The notes beneath the pieces are model-generated. The model saw only the letters and a program-made list of their open reading frames with translations, searched no databases and had not been told where the DNA came from. A stretch of 64,000 nucleotides of DNA from Haloarchaeobius sp. FL176 (GTDB lineage Archaea; Halobacteriota; Halobacteria; Halobacteriales; Natrialbaceae), in NCBI RefSeq assembly GCF_024609245.1, contig NZ_JANJYH010000015.1, positions 1 to 64,000 of the forward strand. The letters run 5' to 3'. Of the stretch, positions 56,251 through 64,000 are shown piece by piece (within the stretch, counting starts at the first letter, position 1; each line of letters starts with the position of its first letter). The position numbers and the translations under genes were made by a program.

Positions 56251-57531
56251 TCACTGCTCGTCGTCGAACTCACCGAGACTCTCGTCGGGGAGCGTGATGA
56301 GGTTCTCGCGGCCGATGCGGAGCTTCCGTACCTCCTCGTCGTCGGCCATCCCCGACAGCAGCTGTGAGACCTTCGCGTTCGACCAGCCCGTCTCCTTGAC
56401 GATGTTCGCCTGCTTCATCCGCCCGCCGTTGTCGTCGAGCAGCCGGAGTACGCGCTCCTCGTCGGATAGCAGCTCCTCGTCAACGTCGCCGTCTCCTCCC
56501 TGCTCGTCCGCCGGCTCGGTCTCGGTCGTCCCGGCCGCCGCACCGCCGGGCGAGCCGTCGGTGGGGCCGGACCCGTCGTCGCCGTCGAGGGTCCCGCCGT
56601 GTCCACCGTTCGGTGTCGGTTCCTGGTCGCCGCCAGCCGGTGTCTCCGACTGGCGCTTCGCGAACATGTACGCGCCACCGGCTGCCGCGACGACGAGGAT
56701 GCCGACGAGTCCGACGAGCAGGAACGGCGATAGTCGCTCGTCCCCCGGGCCGGGACCGGGCTCCGTCGGGGTGGACGTGTTCGGGGGTGCGAGCTCGAAG
56801 TACGTCGCCTCCAGATACCCCGGCTCGAACCTCGCCGGGCCGTCCCACATCAGCGTCCCGTTGTCCGGCCCCTTGTTGTCGGGGGAGTCGCGGATACCGT
56901 AGTTCGTCGGACTGTTCAGCACTAACCGCTGGCCCTCGTACAGCTGGTTGAGAAAGGTCTCGTTCTCCGTCCCGAACACGTCACCGACGACGACCGTGTT
57001 CCCCTCGACGACTGCGAAGTTCGTCCAGACGAACGAGTACGTCAGCTCGCCGATGTAGGTCGTGGTCTCGTTCTCCGTGCCGGTCGCCGTCGTGGTGGTC
57101 GTGGTCGCGGGTTCCGGCCGTTCCCGAACCCGGACGTCCTCCCAGCCGGCCGCCTCGACCGTCATCTCTCGGTCGGTCCAGCCCTCGGCTCGCTCGGCGA
57201 ATCGCTGGAACACCTGCGGCGAGAACTTGACGTCGGCGGTGCCGGTCGAGACGTCCTCGCCGAAGCGTTCGAACGCCTCGGTCTCGTTCGACGAGTTCAG
57301 CACGTACCGGAAGGTGACCGACCACCGGGCGTCCCCGGAAGCAGTCACGTTCACCTCGAAGACCGTGGCAGGGCTCGCCTCCTCGAACGGGACCGAGTCG
57401 ACGGCCTGAACGCCCGGCCGGTCAGCCTGTTCGGCGGCAGTACCGGACCCGCCGCTAGACACGCCGACCACGGGAGCGGCGACGAGGGAGAGTGCGAGGA
57501 GGGCGACGGCGAACGCGGAAAGTGACCGCAT
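56251..57531 (-). CDS. Membrane-anchored winged-helix regulator with extracellular sensor
   Basis: The 426-residue protein is a one-component transmembrane transcription regulator. It has a signal peptide (about 1-25), an extracytoplasmic beta-rich domain (about 40-255) with Thr-rich insert, one membrane helix (FLLVGLVGILVVAAAGGAYMF, about 270-290), a Gly/Asp/Pro-rich cytoplasmic linker (about 295-355), and a winged helix at about 360-415 (VLRLLDDNGGRMKQANIVKE, KVSQLLSGMADDEEVRKL). This resembles the haloarchaeal DUF7343/DUF7345-type HTH family. The adjacent divergent exported protein may be its target or partner. Confidence 0.82.
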   Translation of the reverse strand: MRSLSAFAVALLALSLVAAPVVGVSSGGSGTAAEQADRPGVQAVDSVPFEEASPATVFEVNVTASGDARWSVTFRYVLNSSNETEAFERFGEDVSTGTADVKFSPQVFQRFAERAEGWTDREMTVEAAGWEDVRVRERPEPATTTTTTATGTENETTTYIGELTYSFVWTNFAVVEGNTVVVGDVFGTENETFLNQLYEGQRLVLNSPTNYGIRDSPDNKGPDNGTLMWDGPARFEPGYLEATYFELAPPNTSTPTEPGPGPGDERLSPFLLVGLVGILVVAAAGGAYMFAKRQSETPAGGDQEPTPNGGHGGTLDGDDGSGPTDGSPGGAAAGTTETEPADEQGGDGDVDEELLSDEERVLRLLDDNGGRMKQANIVKETGWSNAKVSQLLSGMADDEEVRKLRIGRENLITLPDESLGEFDDEQ

Positions 57532-57663
57532 ACGCCTGGACGTGGAGTCTCATAGGAAAAAACGCTTTCCATCCTGATAAAACGTCAGACGGCGTTATGA
57601 AAGGTCTCATGCGTTCTGCCGTCTCGCTGTCACGCGAGTGTCCTCTGAACGGGCAGTTCGACC

Positions 57664-57672
57664 GCTTTTTGT
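57664..57672 (+). promoter_or_regulatory. TATA-like box for exported protein gene
   Basis: gctttttgt lies about 28 bases before the ATG at 57697, in the 165-base divergent region shared with the membrane-anchored regulator. On the minus strand an AT-rich TTTTTTCCTATGAG is the candidate box for that regulator. Confidence 0.45.
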
Positions 57673-57696
57673 ATCCCCACCGTGTACGTGCCTGCG

Positions 57697-58935
57697 ATGA
57701 CGCGTCTCACGCTCGCCCTCCTCCTCACCCTCCTGGCCATCGCTCCGGTCGCGTCGGTGGCTGGCGTCGGCAGCACCGCCACCCCGCTCGCGACCGACCG
57801 GAGTGGGGACGCACCTGCGACGACCGTCGAGTCGACCGACACTGTCGTCACGATTCAGGCGAACAACACGACACGGCGACTCGACATCACGGCAGCTGAC
57901 CGCTCGAACTACTCGACTCCGGGCATGGACCTCGCGAGCGCCGTCGCCGTGACCGGGCAGGAGATCGACCAGGGGCTCCATTTCGAGTACCTCTCGGTCC
58001 GCGTCGAACAGGCCGGCTCCGCCGAACAGCGACGGGCCATCGCGAACGCGGAGGTTGCGCGACTCGATCGCGGCCTCGCCGAACTTCGAGAGCGGGAGTG
58101 GGCGGTGCTCCTGGCGTACGGGAACGGCGAAATATCCGAGCGCGAACTCCTGCACCGGCTCGCGGTAATTGACAGGAGCGCGTCGAATATCGCTGCCGCC
58201 GCGACACAGCTCGAGGAAGATGGGGCAGGCTTCAACGCGGACGACCTCCGGCGTCGGGCTACCGAGCTCCAGACCCCGATTCGTGCACAGGTCAGCGAGG
58301 CGTTGACCGGACAGGCTGACGCGGCGGTCCGTGTCCACGTCCGCGGGTCTGAGGAGGGAGTGGTGATGCAGTCGCTGTCAGAGTCTCGCTTCAGCCGCGA
58401 CTACTACCGGGAGGCGATCCGGTTCGACAACTACGAGGAGGGGCCGAACACGCTCAGCCTGAACGCATTCCTCGACCTCCTCAACGCCCGATATCCGCAC
58501 GCCACGACCTTTGACGCGGACCTCGACGAGACGACCGACGGCACGAACGTCTACGTGAACTCCCACGACCAGGGCGAGATCCGGCTCTACAACGACGGCC
58601 GGACCGAAGCAATCTACCGGGAGTACCAGTCGCTCAGGCTGAGCGACCTGCCGCGCGGTGGCGTCGAGACCGTGACGGAGAACGGGACGACGGTCTCCTT
58701 GCAGCGGACCCCGAACGGCGGCCCGGCAAAACTGGTCGCGACGAACGCGCTGAGCGGGGACGCAGTCTCCGCCGAGGTGTACGTCGACGGTGAGCTGGTG
58801 GGACAGACCGACGGCGGCGGCAGTCTCTGGATACTACAGCCCTCCGACGAGTACACCGTCACCGTCGAGACGCCCGATGGGACGGTCGTCCTCGAGCGAT
58901 CAGCCACCACGACGAACGCCACCGTCGCAGCCTGA
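57697..58935 (+). CDS. Exported haloarchaeal protein (DUF7096/DUF7094-like)
   Basis: The 412-residue protein starts with a signal peptide (MTRLTLALLLTLLAIAPVASVAG, about 23 residues; only its first part is a helix) and has no later membrane segment. Residues about 45-205 are a helical domain (SNYSTPGMDLASAVAVTGQE, LREREWAVLLAYGNGEIS), a beta-rich domain follows, and the C-terminal 80 residues form an immunoglobulin-like or carboxypeptidase-like domain (SAEVYVDGELVGQTDGGGSL). This matches haloarchaeal DUF7096/DUF7094 proteins from memory. It is the divergent partner of the membrane-anchored regulator and is followed by the pilin-like gene. Confidence 0.78.
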   Translation: MTRLTLALLLTLLAIAPVASVAGVGSTATPLATDRSGDAPATTVESTDTVVTIQANNTTRRLDITAADRSNYSTPGMDLASAVAVTGQEIDQGLHFEYLSVRVEQAGSAEQRRAIANAEVARLDRGLAELREREWAVLLAYGNGEISERELLHRLAVIDRSASNIAAAATQLEEDGAGFNADDLRRRATELQTPIRAQVSEALTGQADAAVRVHVRGSEEGVVMQSLSESRFSRDYYREAIRFDNYEEGPNTLSLNAFLDLLNARYPHATTFDADLDETTDGTNVYVNSHDQGEIRLYNDGRTEAIYREYQSLRLSDLPRGGVETVTENGTTVSLQRTPNGGPAKLVATNALSGDAVSAEVYVDGELVGQTDGGGSLWILQPSDEYTVTVETPDGTVVLERSATTTNATVAA

Positions 58936-58940
58936 CCTTC

Positions 58941-59717
58941 TTGTCGGATGCCGCGCCCAGACCGGGCGTGAACCCCGCTCGTGCCGTCACCCCGGTCGTC
59001 GGAATCGTCCTCCTGCTCGCGCTCACGCTGGTGACCTCGAGCGTCGTCGCCGTCGGTATGCTCGACCTCGCGGCCGGGCAGACGGCATCGCCACAGGCGA
59101 CGTTCGACGCGACGGCGGACGCATCGACGGGCCGAGTCACCATCACGCACCGCGGCGGCGAGGCCATCGACGTGGACGAGCTGGAGCTCGTCGTCACGGT
59201 CGACGGCGAGGAACTGCGCTGGCAGCCAGCCGTTCCGTTCTTCTCCGCGTGCGGGTTCGTCTCCGGCCCGACGGGCCCGTTCAACGTGGCGGCAGACCAG
59301 CGCTGGACGGCTGGTGAATCGGGGAGCTTCGTGATCGCGGCGACGAACGCGCCGACACCCTCTGCTCGGGATGTCGTCGTCGTTACGCTCGTGGTCGAGG
59401 GGCGGGTCGTCGCCAGCGTCCGGTCGGTCGCGACCGCTCAGTCGGTTGCCTCGTCGGGCTCGACGTTGTCGCTGCCGGCGTCACGGTCGCCGGCCATGTC
59501 GGGTTCGGGCTCCTCGTCGGGGTCGATGTTGTCGCTGCCAGCGCCACGGTCACCGGCCATGTCGTGTTCTGGCTCCTCGTCTGGTTCGATGTTGTCGCTG
59601 CCAGCGCCACGGTCACCGGCCATGTCGTGCTCGGGCTCCTCGGCGGGGCCACTGGCGACCTCGTCCTCCTCACCAGGTGCGCGTGCGACGGTCGTGATAG
59701 CGACGTCCGGGTCGTAG
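58941..59717 (+). CDS. Type IV pilin/archaellin-type surface protein with repeat-derived tail
   Basis: The 258-codon frame starts at TTG 58941 or GTG 58968 and has the archaeal type IV pilin N-terminus NPARAVTPVVGIVLLLALTL, a hydrophobic helix with a beta-sheet domain behind it (about residues 50-160). It fits haloarchaeal DUF1628-type pilins, usually about 150-170 residues. Past residue 170 the frame reads through three 63-bp tandem repeats belonging to the convergent methyltransferase gene, giving a Ser/Pro/Gly-rich tail, and stops at 59717. The pilin body is well supported; whether the tail is translated is not. Confidence 0.7.
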   Translation: MSDAAPRPGVNPARAVTPVVGIVLLLALTLVTSSVVAVGMLDLAAGQTASPQATFDATADASTGRVTITHRGGEAIDVDELELVVTVDGEELRWQPAVPFFSACGFVSGPTGPFNVAADQRWTAGESGSFVIAATNAPTPSARDVVVVTLVVEGRVVASVRSVATAQSVASSGSTLSLPASRSPAMSGSGSSSGSMLSLPAPRSPAMSCSGSSSGSMLSLPAPRSPAMSCSGSSAGPLATSSSSPGARATVVIATSGS

Positions 59718-60295
59718 CTCGGCCCCATCAGCCGGTGGCGCACGTCCTCGAGGCCGGCCTCGTTGAACATCCGGTCGGCCTCCGCCTCGTCGTAGAACAG
59801 CATGATGGCGTCGGCGACCTTCTGCATGATGGTCGTCTTCGGGTAGTTCGGGCCGACGACGAGTATCTGCCCGCCGGGCTTGACGACGCGCCGGAACTCC
59901 CGGAGCGCGCGGACCGGGTTCGGCCAGTACTCGATGGAGCCGGAGGACCAGATGATGTCGAAGCTGTTCGTCGCGAACGGCAGCCGTTCGGCGTCGCCCA
60001 TGTGGAAGTTGACGAGCCCGGTCCGGCCGAACTTGGCGAAGGCCTTCTCGAGCTGGTGTGGCGACTGGTCGAGTCCCCAGACCTCGTCGACGTTCTCGTG
60101 ACCGAGCAGCCCCTCGGTCGCGAAGCCGGTGCCACAGCCGACGTCGAGGATACGGTCGTCCGCCTGGATGTCGAGCATCCCGATGGCCTCGGTCCGCATC
60201 TCCTCGTTCCAGATGAACGGGTTGATCTTGTCGTACACCTGCGAGAGATACTTGTAGAACAGGCGCGCCCGTGACTTGTTTTCGAGGATACCCAT
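59438..60295 (-). CDS. SAM-dependent methyltransferase with acidic repeat tail
   Basis: The 285-residue class I methyltransferase begins MGILENKSRARLFYKYLSQV and has SAM motif I LDVGCGTGFA (residues 50-59), motif post-I WGLDQSPHQL, and the UbiE/MPBQ-type blocks FHMGDAERLPFATNSFDI and GSIEYWPNPVRALRE. It resembles plant/archaeal quinone ring methyltransferases; a menaquinone or related quinone substrate is possible but unproven. Residues about 210-285 are acidic linker plus three 21-residue repeats (EPEHDMAGDRGAGSDNIEPD type). Its 3' half overlaps the pilin-like gene on the other strand. It lies just before the ATP synthase operon. Confidence 0.85.
   Translation of the reverse strand: MGILENKSRARLFYKYLSQVYDKINPFIWNEEMRTEAIGMLDIQADDRILDVGCGTGFATEGLLGHENVDEVWGLDQSPHQLEKAFAKFGRTGLVNFHMGDAERLPFATNSFDIIWSSGSIEYWPNPVRALREFRRVVKPGGQILVVGPNYPKTTIMQKVADAIMLFYDEAEADRMFNEAGLEDVRHRLMGPSYDPDVAITTVARAPGEEDEVASGPAEEPEHDMAGDRGAGSDNIEPDEEPEHDMAGDRGAGSDNIDPDEEPEPDMAGDRDAGSDNVEPDEATD
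59451..59639. repeat. Three tandem 63-bp repeats
   Basis: Units at 59451-59513, 59514-59576 and 59577-59639 are nearly identical and each starts tcgtcggg/tctgg; a partial fourth begins at 59640. Because 63 is divisible by 3, the repeats keep frame on both strands: acidic 21-residue units in the methyltransferase tail on the minus strand and Ser/Pro/Gly-rich sequence in the pilin-like frame on the plus strand. Units 2 and 3 are the most alike. Confidence 0.9.
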
Positions 60296-60418
60296 TGGCC
60301 GGGGCTTGGGAACGTCGGCACAAAGTTCTGTCGTGACGACGCGAATCGGCCGTCCACGCGGCGGACACCTTTCGCAACTACCTTATAGGCGCTGTGTAAA
60401 CTCCCGACTGTTCAATCC

Positions 60419-60751
60419 ATGCCGAGGCCAGAGGTTCTCGAAGAAATAAAGGAGGCCGAGACAGCGGCCGACGAGATCGTCGCCGAGGCGGAGGCCGACC
60501 GCGACGACCGTATCGCCGAGGCTCGAAAGCGCGCCGACGAGATCCGTCAGGAGGCGGAGGAGGAGGCACGCGAGCTCGAAGAGCAGCGGCTCGAAGCGGC
60601 CAGAGAAGAAATCGAGGCGGAACGCGATCGCATCCTCGAAGAGGGTGAATCCGAACGCGAGGGGCTTCGCGCCCGCGCCGACGGTCGCGTCGACGATGTC
60701 GTCGCGTACGTCCTCGATACCTTCCAGGAGGAGGTACATGCTCAGACCTGA
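60419..60751 (+). CDS. atpH: A-type ATP synthase subunit H
   Basis: The 110-residue subunit is a long coiled coil rich in Glu, Ala and Arg (EIKEAETAADEIVAEAEADR onward) that forms the peripheral stalk with subunit E. It has the usual haloarchaeal start MPRPEVLEEIKEAE. It opens the ATP synthase operon; a TATA-like accttatagg at 60382-60389 gives a leader of only a few bases. It overlaps the start of atpI by 14 bases. Confidence 0.9.
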   Translation: MPRPEVLEEIKEAETAADEIVAEAEADRDDRIAEARKRADEIRQEAEEEARELEEQRLEAAREEIEAERDRILEEGESEREGLRARADGRVDDVVAYVLDTFQEEVHAQT

Positions 60752-62927
60752 GCAGATGAGCAAGGTCTCGGTGACCGGGTCCAAGGCGGTCATGGACCCC
60801 GTCATCGAGACGGTACACGACCTCAACCGGGTCCACCTGAGCGACTACGACGGTTCCTGGGAGGGGTTCGACAACGGGACGCCCCGTTCGGACGCCGACG
60901 ACGCGTCCGAGAAGCTCGTGACGGTCCGCTCGCTCGAGAGCATCCTCGACGTCGACGAGGAGGACGCCGGACCGAGCCGCATCGTCACCGACAAGGCGCT
61001 CGACGAGGAGCTCGAGGAGATTCGTACCGAGGCCAACGACCTCGACGACCGCCGGAACGAAGTCGAGAGCGAGCTCCGCGAGGTCGAGGAGGAGATCGAG
61101 GAGGTCGAGCCGTTCACGACGCTCGACGTCCCCCTCGATCTGCTCTCGGGTTACGACTCGCTGCACGTCGCCGTCGGTCAGGGCGAGCCGGAGGCAGTGC
61201 GCCGCGTGCTCGAGGACTCGAAGGCGATTCGCACGTTCGACATCGAGATCGGTGACCAGCTCGTCGCCGTCTTCGCATACCCAGAGTCGAACGCACGCGA
61301 GAGCATCCTCGACGACCTGCTCGTGCAGGCGAGCTTCACGCGGACGGAGGTTCCGGACGCGGAGGGTGACGCCGCGAGCTACATCGAGGAGCTCCGGCAC
61401 CGCAAGCAGCAACTCGAGTCGAAGCACTCGACCATCGAGGACGAGATCGACGACCTGCGCCTCGACGCCGCCGGCTTCCTGCTGGCCGCCGAGGAACGTC
61501 TCACCATCGACGTCCAGAAGTCCGAGGCACCGCTCCAGTTCGCGACGACCGAGAGCGCGTTCGTCGCCGAGGGCTGGATTCCGACCGAGGAGGTCGACCA
61601 CCTGAAGGCCGAGCTCGCCGACGTGGTCGGCAACCGCGTCGATGTCGACGAGATCGAGCGGGCGAAGTACCGCGACGGCCACGCGACCGACACCGAGCAC
61701 GTCGCGCCCGAGGACGAGAGCGGCGACAAGGCAGCTGCGACCGATGGCGGCGTCGTCACGATGAACGACTCGCCGCCGACGATGCAGGAGAACGTCGACC
61801 CTGCGGAGCCGTTCGAGCTCCTGACGAAGATGGTCGGGCTCCCGAGCTACGACGAGCTCGACCCGACGTTCTTCATCATGCTGACGTTCCCGGCGTTCTT
61901 CGGCTTCATGATCGGGGACCTCGGATACGGTATCCTCTACGCCGCGGCCGGCTTCTTCCTGTACAGCCGGTTCGACAGCGACGCCATCCGTTCGCTCGGT
62001 GGCATCGGCATCTGGGCCGGTGCCTTCACGATGCTGTTCGGCGTGCTGTACGGCGAGATATTCGGACTGCACGTCGTCGGCGAGGTGCTGTTCAACGGCA
62101 GCCCGCCGATGCACAAGGGACTGCAGCCGAAGTACGGGCAGTTCGCACAGACCTGGCTGTTCGTCAGCGTGCTCGCTGGCCTGGCACACATGACGCTCGG
62201 GTACTTCTCGGGCGTGGTCAACAACCTCAGCCACGGCATCAAGGAGGTCCTCTACGATGATCTCTCGTGGCTCACCATGATGCTGGGGCTCTGGCTCGCC
62301 ATCCTCAGCCGGGCCGGCCGTGACATCAAGCCGGACTTCATGTTCGAGACGCTCGGTGGGCCGGAAGCGGCCTACGAGCTCGGCTACACCGGGCTCCCCG
62401 AGTCCGCAGCGTTCGTCGGCCTCGGGATGTTCGCCCTGGGCCTCGTCGTGATGACCTACGGCGAGTTCCAGCACATGGGCGTACCCGGGCTCGTCGTCGG
62501 CCCGCTCGAGAGCGTCAACGTGCTCGTCAACGTGCTCTCGTACTTCCGGCTCGCCGCGGTGCTGCTGGCGAAGGCAGGGATGGCGTTCGTCGTCAACCTC
62601 CTGTTCTTCGGCGCCTGGGAGGACTCCCACGGTGCCTGGCACTTCGGGACCGGTGGTATGCCGAGCCAGACGGGCATCGAGTACCACCACCACGAGGTCG
62701 CCGACATCATGTTCGGCGGGCTGCTCCACGGCGGCATCGCGATGGCGCTCATCGGGGTCGTCATCCTCGTCGTGGGCCACTTCGCCGTGCTGATGCTCGG
62801 CATCACCAGCGCCGGCCTGCAGGGAATCCGTCTCGAGTACGTCGAGTTCTTCGACAAGTTCTACGACGGTGATGGGCGTCAGTTCACCCCGTTCGGCTAC
62901 GAGCGGGAGTTCACCACCGAGGACTGA
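60738..62927 (+). CDS. atpI: A-type ATP synthase subunit I (a subunit)
   Basis: This 729-residue protein is the proton-path subunit a of the archaeal rotary ATP synthase. The N-terminal half (about 1-370) is soluble with coiled coils, and the C-terminal half has seven or eight helices including the essential arginine in LSYFRLAAVLLAKAGMAF. Starts MLRPEQM is chosen (ATG 60738), the typical family beginning; ATG at 60756 is the alternative. It overlaps atpH by 14 bases. A loop rich in Glu/Asp lies near residues 320-350. Confidence 0.95.
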   Translation: MLRPEQMSKVSVTGSKAVMDPVIETVHDLNRVHLSDYDGSWEGFDNGTPRSDADDASEKLVTVRSLESILDVDEEDAGPSRIVTDKALDEELEEIRTEANDLDDRRNEVESELREVEEEIEEVEPFTTLDVPLDLLSGYDSLHVAVGQGEPEAVRRVLEDSKAIRTFDIEIGDQLVAVFAYPESNARESILDDLLVQASFTRTEVPDAEGDAASYIEELRHRKQQLESKHSTIEDEIDDLRLDAAGFLLAAEERLTIDVQKSEAPLQFATTESAFVAEGWIPTEEVDHLKAELADVVGNRVDVDEIERAKYRDGHATDTEHVAPEDESGDKAAATDGGVVTMNDSPPTMQENVDPAEPFELLTKMVGLPSYDELDPTFFIMLTFPAFFGFMIGDLGYGILYAAAGFFLYSRFDSDAIRSLGGIGIWAGAFTMLFGVLYGEIFGLHVVGEVLFNGSPPMHKGLQPKYGQFAQTWLFVSVLAGLAHMTLGYFSGVVNNLSHGIKEVLYDDLSWLTMMLGLWLAILSRAGRDIKPDFMFETLGGPEAAYELGYTGLPESAAFVGLGMFALGLVVMTYGEFQHMGVPGLVVGPLESVNVLVNVLSYFRLAAVLLAKAGMAFVVNLLFFGAWEDSHGAWHFGTGGMPSQTGIEYHHHEVADIMFGGLLHGGIAMALIGVVILVVGHFAVLMLGITSAGLQGIRLEYVEFFDKFYDGDGRQFTPFGYEREFTTED

Positions 62928-63092
62928 GCCCCGGCCTTTCATCACGATTCTTCCTGTTCGTTCCGGTCGGTGACCGCGACCAATCGAAACTATAATCCTC
63001 CTGGAACCCTCCAATCAGCGTTTAGAGCGGCGATATCGGCGGTTTCTTTTGGGAAGTTTTATGAAGGCCGTAGGGTGAAGTACCACCTGTTC

Positions 63093-63098
63093 GGAGGT
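63093..63098 (+). promoter_or_regulatory. Shine-Dalgarno site for atpK
   Basis: GGAGGT ends 10 bases before the ATG at 63109, and the upstream agttttatgaagg (63054-63066) is a candidate TATA box. A Shine-Dalgarno-led message with a leader is unusual against the leaderless pattern elsewhere in the window and would allow extra expression of the high-copy c-ring subunit. The upstream acct could pair with aggt and hide the site. Confidence 0.6.
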
Positions 63099-63108
63099 AC
63101 ACGAAATC

Positions 63109-63402
63109 ATGTTCGAAGCTCTCGCCGACGCCGGTATGCTCACAATGGACAGTGTCGCAAACTTCCTGCCGATGCAGGAGGAGGTACTCAACGGTAACGC
63201 CCAGCCCGCGCTCACCCAGAAGGGCGCCGCCGCAATCGGTATCGGCCTCGCAGCGATCGGCGCAGGGTACGCCGAGCGTGGTATCGGTGCAGCCGCCGTC
63301 GGCGCACTCGCCGAGGACTCCATCAGTACGGGTATCGCCGTCTTCCTGACGGTCCTGCCGGAGACCCTGGCGATCTTCGCGCTCGTCGCGCTCTTCGTCT
63401 AA
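63109..63402 (+). CDS. atpK: A-type ATP synthase subunit K (c ring)
   Basis: The 97-residue proteolipid forms the rotor ring. After a ~35-residue N-terminal extension, two hydrophobic helices (GAAAIGIGLAAIGAGYAERG and GIAVFLTVLPETLAIFALVA) make one hairpin, with the ion-binding carboxylate E85 in LPETLAIF. The many copies needed per complex fit the own TATA-like box and strong Shine-Dalgarno upstream. Confidence 0.95.
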   Translation: MFEALADAGMLTMDSVANFLPMQEEVLNGNAQPALTQKGAAAIGIGLAAIGAGYAERGIGAAAVGALAEDSISTGIAVFLTVLPETLAIFALVALFV

Positions 63403-63421
63403 ACCGTTCCCCCTTCTTACA

Positions 63422-64000
63422 ATGACCTTGGAAACAGTCGTTGAGGACATACGAGAGGAAGCCCGCGCGCGTGCGGAGGAAATCCGCGAAGAGGGCGAAG
63501 CGGAGGCCGAGTCGCTCGTCGAAGCGGCGGAGGCGGACGCCGAGGAGACCCTCGAAGCGGCCGAGCGCCGGGCGGAACGGAACGTGGAACAGGAACGCGA
63601 ACGCGAACTGTCGAGCGCGAAGCTCGAGGCCAAGCAGATGCGCCTCGAGGCACGCCGGGACGTACTCGAAGCGGTCCGTGACTCCGTCGAGGAGGCCATC
63701 GTCGACCTCGATGGCGAGGACCGCGAGGAGCTGACCCGTGCGCTGCTCGACGACGCCGCGACGGAGTTCGAGGACGCGGACAGCGTTCTCGTCCACGGTC
63801 GCGCCGACGACGAGGAGCTCGTCGAGGAGATACTCGCCGACTACGACGGCTACGAGTGGGCCGGCGAGTACGACTGCCTCGGCGGCGTGGTCGTCGAGAG
63901 CGAGGAGGGTCGCCTCCGGGTCAACAACACGTTCGACTCGGTGGTCGAGGACGTCTGGGAAGACGAACTCAAGGAAATCAGCACCCGACTGTTCGACGAG
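63422..64000 (+). CDS. atpE: A-type ATP synthase subunit E, partial
   Basis: The frame begins at ATG 63422, 19 bases after atpK, and runs open to the window end (193 codons, no stop). It starts MTLETVVEDIREEARARAEE, a long coiled-coil N-terminus, with a globular C-terminus (GGVVVESEEGRLRVNNTFDS) that contacts the catalytic head. It forms the peripheral stalk with subunit H. It appears nearly complete, since family members end soon after LFDE-like sequence. Confidence 0.93.
   Translation, partial: MTLETVVEDIREEARARAEEIREEGEAEAESLVEAAEADAEETLEAAERRAERNVEQERERELSSAKLEAKQMRLEARRDVLEAVRDSVEEAIVDLDGEDREELTRALLDDAATEFEDADSVLVHGRADDEELVEEILADYDGYEWAGEYDCLGGVVVESEEGRLRVNNTFDSVVEDVWEDELKEISTRLFDE

Noticed and set aside
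59451-59639. Possible CRISPR or other noncoding repeat array
   Set aside because: The three 63-bp units are contiguous with no spacers and encode in-frame repeats in the methyltransferase tail.
60378-63014. 878-codon minus-strand frame opposite the ATP synthase genes
   Set aside because: It runs antisense to the well-recognised atpH and atpI genes and has no family motif.

Overview
The window is chromosomal DNA from a halophilic archaeon (class Halobacteria). The evidence is consistent: high-GC coding DNA, strongly acidic proteins, archaeal information-processing genes (aIF2-gamma, RpoE1, Spt4, S24e, S27ae, TiaS, a Kae1-Bud32 fusion), an archaeal A-type ATP synthase operon, and TATA-like boxes about 25-33 bases before start codons, which implies many leaderless mRNAs. 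I cannot assign a genus. There is no rRNA, tRNA, CRISPR array or recognisable transposase.

Layout. 1-5.6 kb: surE, a split MgtE-type cation transporter in two adjacent genes, a Tat lipoprotein and an NAD-dependent DNA ligase (ligA). 5.7-9.4 kb: two tandem ABC-2 exporter operons that are clear duplicates. 9.5-20.0 kb: tiaS, an HTH regulator, the KEOPS fusion with S27ae and S24e, a chemoreceptor, then the translation/transcription operon eif2g-PIN-rpoE1-spt4-dephospho-CoA kinase. 20.1-29.3 kb: an SLC13 permease, a predicted RecB/Cas4-like nuclease-fold protein, an ArsR-type zinc-ribbon regulator, a PhnP-like hydrolase, an AAA ATPase with a histidine-rich tail and an Agl23-type membrane protein.

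29.4-42.5 kb is mostly acyl-CoA and small-molecule metabolism: thiolase, an orphan ABC ATPase, two very small genes, a 2H phosphoesterase, two metallo-beta-lactamase-fold hydrolases, a Kef/NhaP-type antiporter with a TrkA domain, two tandem long-chain acyl-CoA synthetases and an aldehyde dehydrogenase. 42.8-45.3 kb is a tightly overlapping pair: a fold-type III PLP enzyme (alanine racemase/D-threonine aldolase-like) and an aldonolactone-oxidase-like flavoenzyme, with a perfect palindrome at the predicted transcription start. 45.5-49.8 kb is the homoserine acetylation/sulfhydrylation locus metY-metX-metY. 49.8-56.2 kb holds serB, a KaiC-like protein, a DUF373 membrane protein, a polyprenyl diphosphate synthase and etfBA.

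56.3-60.3 kb is a cell-surface cluster: a membrane-anchored winged-helix regulator, a divergent exported protein, and a pilin-like protein whose frame runs about 280 bp into a convergent methyltransferase through three 63-bp tandem repeats. 60.4-64.0 kb is the start of the A-type ATP synthase operon (atpH, I, K, E), cut by the window end.

Most of the window is core haloarchaeal genome. The parts most worth following up are the Cas4/RecB-like protein, the racemase-lactone oxidase pair with its palindrome, the repeat-filled convergent overlap, the membrane-anchored regulator cluster, a dispersed intergenic element present twice, and the homogenised stretch in the duplicated ABC ATPases.
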